Part shown: positions 20,183 to 26,770 of the stretch, piece after piece | Layout: each line of letters opens with the position of its first letter | Numbering within the stretch: position 1 is the first letter of the stretch | Source: Conoideocrella luteorostrata | Lineage: Eukaryota; Ascomycota; Sordariomycetes; Hypocreales; Clavicipitaceae | DNA length: 26,770 nt | Assembly: GCA_032433595.1 (NCBI GenBank) | Contig: JASWJB010000453.1 | Location: forward strand, 1-26,770 | Direction of reading: 5' to 3' | The notes under the pieces: generated by a model | What the model saw: only the letters and a program-made list of their open reading frames with translations | Database searches by the model: none | Told to the model about the DNA's origin: nothing | Made by a program: the position numbers and the translations under genes

Positions 20183-20682
20183 GATTAAAAAGTTATGAGA
20201 AGTTGTCACAAGAAAAGTAGTTATATGTGTAGATGTCTGAGTTCTTCTCCCTACAAATGAGGGGAGAGGGAGCAATTCTGTAGTATCGCAATTTTATGTG
20301 GGGAAAGCGCTTCCGGCATCACGACCTTCACAACTTTCTGGCCAATGCAGAATTTTTTGTAAAAAAATTTATGAAAAAAATTTGTTAAAAACTATAAAAA
20401 TTATAAAAATTAGTTCATATAAAGTGTGATATGCCTACTGGCCCCGGATTTCTTTTGTGCGTGGAATTGGATGTTGTTGGAAGTGATAAAAGTCATGGTC
20501 GCAATTGGGGGGATTTCTCTTAATTTAGACTGCACGTAAACTCTGATTGATTCAGAATTGGACTTCGATAATGCAGTTAATTAGTCACAAGCGCAAACAC
20601 GAATCTTATTATCTATTGTTGCTATTTATTGTTGTTGATTATTGTGCAGCCGCAGGGTTATCCAGTAGCTCTACTGACGCCA

Positions 20683-20701
20683 CGGCGTGACTCTCACGCC
20701 G
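20683..20701. repeat. Perfect 8-bp inverted repeat (hairpin)
   Basis: CGGCGTGA-CTC-TCACGCCG: eight paired bases and a 3-nt loop. It sits in a GC-rich remnant (about 20670-20750) inside the AT-rich island, so it may be a preserved piece of an older element. Confidence 0.8.
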
Positions 20702-20775
20702 CGCTACACGCCTCCACACGCTGCCGCACGTCGCCACACAACGCACATCCGCAAATTACTATAAACTTGGTATTG

Positions 20776-20860
20776 TTGGTTAATGTTCTCCGAAAGGCAC
20801 AGCCGGCATTTAATATGCTTTTATCATTACTAGATAAGTCTATGAGAGATAGCAAAAAAA
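20776..20860 (+). repeat. A-tailed repeat, copy 1
   Basis: About 85 nt. It begins TTGGTTAATGTTCTCCGA, continues through CAGCCGGC, then GATAAGTCTATGAGAGATAG, and ends in A7. It matches the copy at 22069-22159 in order and spacing, with mostly A/G and C/T differences in the right half. Confidence 0.6.
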
Positions 20861-21553
20861 TTAAAATAAATTAATTTATACAAAGTATATATATAAACTA
20901 ATTATATATTAAAAGTATAAGTATATACACAAGTATTTTGTCAAGAAGAAAAGAACACACCACACGCCCAGAAGACCTTATGATACTATTCGGTATCAAA
21001 TGATCAAATGGTTTGTATGCTTGGTTTGTCGATATCGCGTGGTGCGATTCAATTGCACAAGTGTAGTCAGCGTCGCAGTACGGGGTTGTAAGTCAGAGGT
21101 ATAAGTCGGAACCGTAAAGCATCGGTTTGTTCCTCGATTGAGCTTATGGTCTTGTTCAATTGCATTTGATCAGATGGTTCAGGTATTCAAGCGGTCAGTA
21201 TCACGTAATAATAAGTATTCAAAGATAAAGTCAAAATTTCAAAAAGTCAACTTGCTTCACGAAGAAGGCATCGGGTTTCTTTTCATTCTGAGCGGAGCTA
21301 ACCTGCACTCTCTCTTCTATATCTCTATATCTCTATATAAGTACTCCGCAGCTGCGTACACTAAGCGCTTAGTACTACTAATAAGCAGAATTTTTTTTAT
21401 AAATACCAAAAGTGTAAGTACACGCATAAGTATAGAGGTACAAAAGAGGGAATACAGGTTAGCTCTGCAGAAAGGGTACAGTTCATGTTGATACAGGTCA
21501 AATGGGGTACAGGTTACAGGTGACAGGGGTCGAAGGGATCATCAGTTTATCTG

Positions 21554-21562
21554 TACGGAGTA
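21554..21562 (-). repeat. TACTCCGTA motif (reverse orientation)
   Basis: Reads TACGGAGTA on the plus strand, inside GTACGGAGTAC. The one-base variant TACTCCGCA lies at 21342-21350. Confidence 0.8.
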
Positions 21563-21693
21563 CACTCAAGCGTGAGGCAAGCATGAACTCAAGTACTCAG
21601 TTGTTCCACTCTATGGCCTTGAACTGAATTCTGTTTACAGCCCGACCCGACCCCACTCTGACACAAGTCCGTCACTGTGAAGTTATGAATTTA

Positions 21694-21723
21694 GACGAGC
21701 CCACGCGTCACGGAAAAAAAAAA
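21694..21723 (+). repeat. A-tailed repeat, copy 3 (3' end only)
   Basis: GACGAGCCCACGCGTCACGG followed by A10. Compared with the matching end of the 22069-22159 copy, four CG or CC sites here read TG or TC there (GACG/GATG, AGCC/AGTC, CACG/CATG, GCG/GTG). Confidence 0.6.
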
Positions 21724-22068
21724 TTACATCAAGGGAACCCTTTTTCATTTTATATAGAGGCTTAGGCGGATAGATGACATTTACGTTTAGCATGATTTGA
21801 AGAAATTTGAGGCTTGGTGCGCAATGTTGATGAATTTCGACGTTATGGTGCCTAGCGGGCCCGTCATTTGCAGCGCTTATGTTTTGAGAAGGCAGCAACC
21901 GCAGTTTTCCATGCAGGTAAGGTTCGCCAAGAATTATAATGCTGAAATTTCGATCGAAGATTATTCAAAGTGCTGTGAGTGTGCACAGGGCTGAACTTGT
22001 CGGTTGGTTGGCTATACATACTATATTTATACACAATGAATATAAACAAAAGAGTTGGTTATGAATTA

Positions 22069-22159
22069 TTGGTCCATGTTCTCCGACAGTGTATAGCCGG
22101 TCTCAATAATGCAAATCTTTTGATTGAGATGAGTCCATGTGCGACGGAAAAAAAAAAAA
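22069..22159 (+). repeat. A-tailed repeat, copy 2
   Basis: About 91 nt: TTGGTCCATGTTCTCCGA, ATAGCCGG, then GATGAGTCCATGTGCGACGG and an A12 tail. It aligns along its length with 20776-20860 and over its 3' end with 21694-21723. Confidence 0.6.
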
Positions 22160-22277
22160 GATCAGTTGGTTGTACGTATATCGCCCATACATTACGTTAT
22201 ATATATCCTAGTGTGCAATCCAAAACCCTGTTATCAGGCGAGTGCTGTGAAACGCCTATAAAGGCATGACTCCCAAA

Positions 22278-23213
22278 TCACGCTCCTACGCTAAATCCAA
22301 AAGATCCATCAAACACGTCAAGCTTCTTCACATCGGTACCCCCCCGAAGAGCGAGCAAAATATCGATGGCCGGTACCTTGTTGGCAGGGTAAAACAGAAG
22401 GAGGTTGTCCATGTCCTCTACGGTCAAATTACACATCTCATCCCATTTGTATGTATCGCTGACTTTAGACATCCTGAGATTATAAAACGTTAGACTCTAG
22501 AATTCTTGAGAAGGATTCGGGGATGCTATTGTGGGTTGCCAGCATACCATCCCATTCTCTTGGGGCTGTCCTCAGCGTTGGGGGCAATTTTGCGGAGCTT
22601 CGATCTTAGCAGCCCGATAGATTCGATTGCATTGCCTGCGTTTTTCGGCAATTTGCTGGCAATGAATTTCCGAATGGAAGCAGCAAGCCTCGGGCCATTG
22701 CCATTGGTGCTGACCATGATCTGCAAGGGTCCATCCCGATGTATACTGCCAAAGTAGAAATCACATTCAGGAGGTACGTCTGCAATATTTGCGGGTATCT
22801 TCTTTTGCTTGCAGAGCTTCCATATGGCGGTGGAAGCTGCTGGATCGTCGACAGCCACAAGGACCATGTCTGCTCCGTCCAAATCCGATGGCTCGAATAT
22901 TCGATCGACGTGCGTGACCTGCTTTTCGGCTACTCGATGGGCGACCTCGGGGTTCAGCCCGGAGGCAGGGCATACAACGGTAACTTTGGCATCGGCACTT
23001 AGACAGTTGAGTATGCGGCCGGCAGCAACCTGTTACACATATTCTTGTCAGCAGCTAATCATTGATGTCGACATGTTGTGGTGCCCCAAGCTAGGCAACG
23101 TATTGCAGAGTGCATACCTCGCCACCGCCAACAACAAGCACATTCTTGTCTTTGATCTGCCAGGCCAAAATGAGGCTACCTCCGGGCTGCACCTCCGGAA
23201 ACTGCCTGACCAT
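22278..23213 (-). CDS. MET8: Siroheme synthase, MET8-like (precorrin-2 dehydrogenase / ferrochelatase)
   Basis: Three exons, complement(23118..23213), complement(22548..23029) and complement(22278..22473), give 257 residues. The introns are 88 nt (GTATGC...AACAG) and 74 nt (GTATGC, CTAAC branch site, CTCAG). Met8 oxidises precorrin-2 with NAD+ and inserts iron, making siroheme for sulfite (and nitrite) reductase. Residues 19-28 lead into GGGEVAAGR (29-37), the NAD-binding glycine loop; intron 1 splits this motif. VLVAVDDP lies at 88-95. NIADVPPECDFYFGS (113-127) is the signature, with Asp116 at the place of the catalytic Asp of Met8/CysG. MVSTNGNGPRLAASIR follows and gives the CysG-like substrate-binding turn. 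The C-terminal part after intron 2 is the fungal helical end. Length is close to yeast Met8p (274). The start at 23213 is a short distance before the Rossmann strand; the longer upstream frame is non-coding. It diverges from the PEP7-like gene. Confidence 0.92.
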
Positions 23214-23940
23214 GTTGAAAGAAGGACAACTGCAGGACGACTGATGCGTATGTAGAAGGATAAAGAGTCGAGATGCCGAGTTCGGTTCCACAAGCACGCA
23301 ATGACGGAAGCTAGGTTGGTGCAGATGAAGCGCTAGACCCGCCAGATCTCTAGTTATTTGAAGTTGGGTACGGATCAGACATCCATCGGTGCTAAAGTTT
23401 CGAAACTTTTGGGCCAAATTTCTACAGCCATCAGGTGAACCACATGGTACGGAGAGAGTACTTACTTTGTATTGCCAGCTGTCTGTTTGGCCTAGCTGAC
23501 CCTTGACAAGACCTGTGGAGCCCTGATATTGAAGGCCCTTGAATCGGTCTGGTGGCGGATACCTGCCCCGGCCGGAAAGCAACTCCAGTGCCCGGGTGCT
23601 GCTGAGCTCTATTGTGCGTGCCGTTGTGAGTGGCTCAACCGCAGCAGCCAACGGCGAACAAAATGCGGGGCCAATAGGCTGCATCATCGCCATAATCAGC
23701 CACGCTTCATCTTACATATACCAGTCTTATTAGTCCTCTTCTCGAAATCTACCTCGACTCGAATGATTGTTTGCATCCCGGTGCCGCGCATGCACATGCA
23801 CACCAATATCTCGTTGCAGCTTGGGGCACGCAGCTCGACCAAGACGAGTCATCTCGTCGTTCGAGGTGCAACTACCTCGAACCTCTCCCTTGATTCCCCC
23901 GCGACATCTCCGGACGACTTCGCTCTCTTTGCTTGCCAAT
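23214..23940. promoter_or_regulatory. Shared divergent promoter region of MET8-like and PEP7-like genes
   Basis: 727 bp between two head-to-head start codons. The minus frame is open across much of it (to 23693) but reads as non-coding. A CCAAT immediately precedes the ATG at 23941, too close to act as a normal box. I see no clear TATA element or sulfur-regulator site by eye. Confidence 0.45.
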
Positions 23941-26082
23941 ATGTCCGGGCGAAAACTTGGGGGAGGCCGCATCCTCGGTAGCGGTAAAGGACTTGCACCT
24001 CCGACTCCTTCAATAGCTCATCGATCTTCGAGTCCACTTCCACCGTCCGAGAGTACCGTGTCCCTGGGTTCTCCGTCACTATCACCGCCTGCGAGCGGGG
24101 GTTTGCCGGACCTGGGCCAAGATATTGGTGCTAGTATAAGTATCGGGGCCCAGGCCAAGAAAAATGTCGCTAATACAACTGCTCTTGTTTGCCCAATATG
24201 TAGCGAGGAAATGGTAGGCATACCGAAGTTTCGGGAATACAAGCGAAACAAATCAAACTTCTAACAAGTTAACAGGTTACGTTACTCCAACTCAACCGAC
24301 ACATAGACGATACCCATCAAGAGCTACCTGAGGCAGCGCAGGACGAGGTCAAGACATGGTTTGACAAACAAGTTTTAAAGGCCAAGCGATTTCAGCCCCT
24401 CTCTCTGATTAACCAGAAACTTCGAGGCTTGGAGGTATTCGAGTCGAACGAGACACAGCCAATTCCTGGTCCAGTCACAGCCCCAGGCAGAGCTTCTATG
24501 GAAGCTGCACCCATCGATCCAGACGATCTGATAACCCGAAATCATTGGCAGCGGTCGACGAACTATGATCTTTGTACAGATCCTGCGTGCGGTAAGAGGT
24601 TAGGCTCAATGAACGGCTACATCAACTGTAGGCACTGTGGTCGGCTGTTTTGCGAAGAGCACACCATGTATCAAATGAAGCTAAGCAGGAGTGCGAGTCA
24701 CGAACCGGTGCGAGGATACTGGGCTAGGGTGTGCGAAACATGTTATAAGTCAAGAGACGGCTATAATGATCACAACGGAGTCATAATAGACCACATGAAT
24801 GCGTTCTCGGAAATCAGGAAGAAGAAGGTGGAACGACACAATCTTGAAGTTTCAAGGCTAGAAAAACGTTTGACAAAGTTGACAAGGCTATTGGCGAACC
24901 CACCGGACAAGCTCCCATCGCAACATGGAACAATACTGTCCCCGGTGTCAACACTTACTGGCCAAAAGAATCCAAGAAAGCTGCTCGAACAGACTGTCGT
25001 CACTTGGGAGGATGACGAAAAAGTTGACAGGTGCCCGTTTTGCCAACAGGAATTTGGTTCGTGGACGTTTAGACGGCATCACTGCAGGATATGCGGGCGT
25101 GTTGTATGTGCAGATTCCGCAACAGAGTGCTCTTCAGAAGTCAGTCTCAACGTTGCCAGTGGTAAGAGAACCCCTTTTCACATGGCAAACGAAAACGGGG
25201 AAACCAGTCTGCTTGCTAACCAAGCAATCAGGACCATCGAAAGTCTCTACTGAAAAGACACAAATGAATGGGGAAACCAACAATCTTGCACTAGATATAC
25301 GCATGTGCCGCGAATGCAATCACAACATCTTCTCCGGCCGCGACTTTACGGCCTCAATATTGCACAAACCACCAGATCAAAAAGCTTATGAGACCCTTCG
25401 TCAATTCGAACGGGGAATTCGCCAACTCCTGCCTTCTTTTCACAGAACCCTCCAGGCTTTGCAGTCGCCTACACTTCCCAACGGAGAGATGGATCTGTCC
25501 AAACCCCCTCCAAGCCATACTCAGATTCAAGAGGCCAGCAAAATTCGGAAACGCCTCATTGATAGCTTCGGGAAGTACGGAATCGCCGCAAAGCGATTAC
25601 GCGACTTGAAAACCGATAGTCCCACCCAGCAAAAATTACAGCAAGCAGTGTACGCCTACTCAAGCAGCTTCTTGCACATAAACATGCTTCCTCTCAAAAG
25701 TCTACCTCAGATGCTTCGCCATCGGTCCACACCATCACAGTCTTCGCGCTTTCTAACGACTCCATCTCAATCAACTTCCAGTTTGCGACATTCAGAGCTA
25801 GCATCCGACGCGGGATCCCAGCCAGCCAGCGAAACTAGCACCGTGGTAACCCAGCTCGAAACAGAGGAGAAGGACCTTAAAGAACGACTGGCAATTTTGG
25901 AAGAGCAGAAATTCATGGTGGAGGAGATGATTCGCTCTGCCACAGGGACCCGCAGGTTCGAAGAAGTTGGCGCCTTGTCCAGAAATGTGGACGAGCTGGA
26001 CAAGGAGATGCAGGAGTTGAGAACCAGAATTGGAGATGTGGAACAGAGGTGGGAAGGGGTCTATCGGAACGGAGAGTCTTGA
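23941..26082 (+). CDS. PEP7: Double-FYVE endosomal tethering protein, PEP7/VAC1-like
   Basis: Exons 23941..24213, 24276..25161 and 25232..26082 give 669 residues. The introns are 62 nt (GTAGGC, CTAAC, AACAG) and 70 nt (GTAAGA, GCTAAC, ATCAG). Yeast Pep7/Vac1 is a PI3P-binding effector of Rab5-type Vps21 that works with Vps45 and Pep12 in Golgi-to-endosome fusion. Domains in order: a Ser/Pro-rich N-terminus; a C2H2 finger with Cys84, Cys87, His100 and His105, split by intron 1; a first FYVE-like Cys domain from Cys191 to about Cys247; a Lys-rich coil (about 270-295); a second FYVE with Cys344 and the PI3P-binding RRHHCR at 357-362, split by intron 2; a Ser-rich linker; and a C-terminal coiled coil (593-669), the likely Rab-binding part. 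ATG 23941 is the only in-frame ATG in the open stretch before the finger. All key residues are present. Confidence 0.92.
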
Positions 26083-26770
26083 AGAGTGATTGGGTGTAGG
26101 CATGCTTCCATGCTTCCGCTGTTATAACTCGGGGTGTTGTATCTTTATTGTTTCAACTACATGGGATTTTGGTTATCATTGTGTTGTGGTTTTAGCGTGG
26201 CGAAGCATGGCATGGCATGGCGTTGGGTCAGAGCAAGTTCGGCATGGAACGCAACAAGTGTATAGCCGTACCATCCATATGCAGCACGTTTTTTTTTTTT
26301 TCAATTAGAACGAATGACACCACGTCATGGACTGGCCCGGCAACTAGTATTACCACGGTATATAATGCTACATTACTTTACACATATACACGGGCCAGGT
26401 GAAAAATGAAGCCAGGGCAAAAACCTCGTATTATCAACTAACAATTGTGAGTTACTGAAAGACATGACGTCTGAGTTCCGATCCCAGTCAAACTGATATC
26501 ACAGCTTACCAAACAAAACAAAAATGCGTATACCGCAACAATGTAGCAATGTCGCTCCTCTTCCTTTACGTCAAACAGCGCCTTTTGTACAAAATGATCC
26601 TGTAGCCAAAACGACTTTATAATAATGATGCCCACCATTATGATGACATAGAAACGACCCGCTTCCAAGTTGCGCCGAATGAATCCAAACAGAGAGGTAT
26701 TACAAAAACAACATAACCAAACCGGGATATCATATAAGCAACCGAATGGAGAGAGAGAGAGAGAGAGAGT
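26083..26770. other. 3' flank of the PEP7-like gene, ending in a GA microsatellite
   Basis: It holds the 3' UTR, three CATGG-type units near 26206-26220, a T run near 26289-26301, and a 76-codon minus frame at 26438-26668. That frame is Ile/Val-rich with a hydrophobic segment but otherwise unrecognised; it may be a UTR of a gene beyond the right edge. Confidence 0.4.
26749..26769. repeat. (GA)n microsatellite at the window edge
   Basis: Ten GA units and a further G run to the last bases of the window, so its true length is unknown. Confidence 0.9.

Larger units (their letters stand above)
20183..22277. other. AT-rich gene-free island with repeat relics
   Basis: Base composition drops sharply after the kinetochore gene: 20355-20415 is mostly A/T (runs such as AAAAAAATTT), and 20860-20945 is a TATATA-rich tract. 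No frame looks protein-coding; the 117-codon plus frame at 21138-21491 is Lys/Ser/Ile-rich noise. The island holds three diverged copies of an A-tailed repeat, a GC-rich hairpin remnant, and one TACGGAGTA. It fits transposable-element remains altered by C-to-T mutation, and normal GC returns at the MET8-like gene. Confidence 0.55.

Noticed and set aside
20183..20275. 31-codon N-terminal extension of the kinetochore-type gene
   Set aside because: Thr/Ser-rich sequence resembling 5' UTR; the family-like block starts after the ATG at 20182.
23214..23693. N-terminal extension of the MET8-like gene
   Set aside because: The frame is open, but composition is non-coding and Met8 proteins start near the ATG at 23213.
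1..26770. A secondary-metabolite cluster, CRISPR array or viral element
   Set aside because: No PKS, NRPS, terpene cyclase, P450 or transporter genes, no spaced direct repeats, and no capsid, integrase or polymerase motifs were seen.

Overview
This is nuclear DNA of a filamentous ascomycete (Pezizomycotina, most like Sordariomycetes/Hypocreales). The evidence is short spliceosomal introns (48-124 nt) with GTAAGT/GTATGC-type donors and CTAAC/CTGAC branch points, long gene-free spacers, a secreted GH75 chitosanase, a decayed ankyrin gene with a fungal STAND-type N-terminus, and an AT-rich island holding diverged repeats. I read the exon structures by eye; no search or alignment was run.

Layout. 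The 5' part of a secreted GH75 chitosanase is at 43-673 (minus, runs off the left edge). A small single-pass membrane protein with three RWF motifs is at 2556-3131 (minus). A two-exon Rossmann NAD(P)-binding protein is at 5011-5829 (minus). About 4.3 kb without a recognisable gene follows, then a broken STAND/ankyrin gene at 10101-13269 (plus). Next come an uncharacterised two-exon fungal protein (14287-15124, minus), a PLP-dependent threonine-aldolase-family enzyme (17131-18195, minus) and a CENP-L/Fta1-like kinetochore protein (18965-20182, minus). A 2.1 kb AT-rich gene-free island (20183-22277) holds three diverged copies of an A-tailed repeat. The right end has a divergent pair: a MET8-like siroheme synthase (22278-23213, minus, three exons) and a PEP7/VAC1-like double-FYVE endosomal protein (23941-26082, plus, three exons).

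The intact genes do not form an obvious pathway or a biosynthetic cluster. They look like housekeeping genes (sulfite assimilation cofactor, endosome traffic, kinetochore, amino acid metabolism) with lineage-variable DNA between them.

The least explained signals are: nine exact copies of TACTCCGTA, all outside confident coding exons; the A-tailed repeat family with transition-rich divergence; the 10-unit, 21-nt repeat that encodes a heptad array in the ankyrin pseudogene; a degenerate Pol III-like A/B-box unit ending at a 20-nt T tract; and an unspliced reading of the 14287-15124 gene that would add a membrane tail. I found no CRISPR array, rRNA, canonical tRNA, intact transposase or viral gene.
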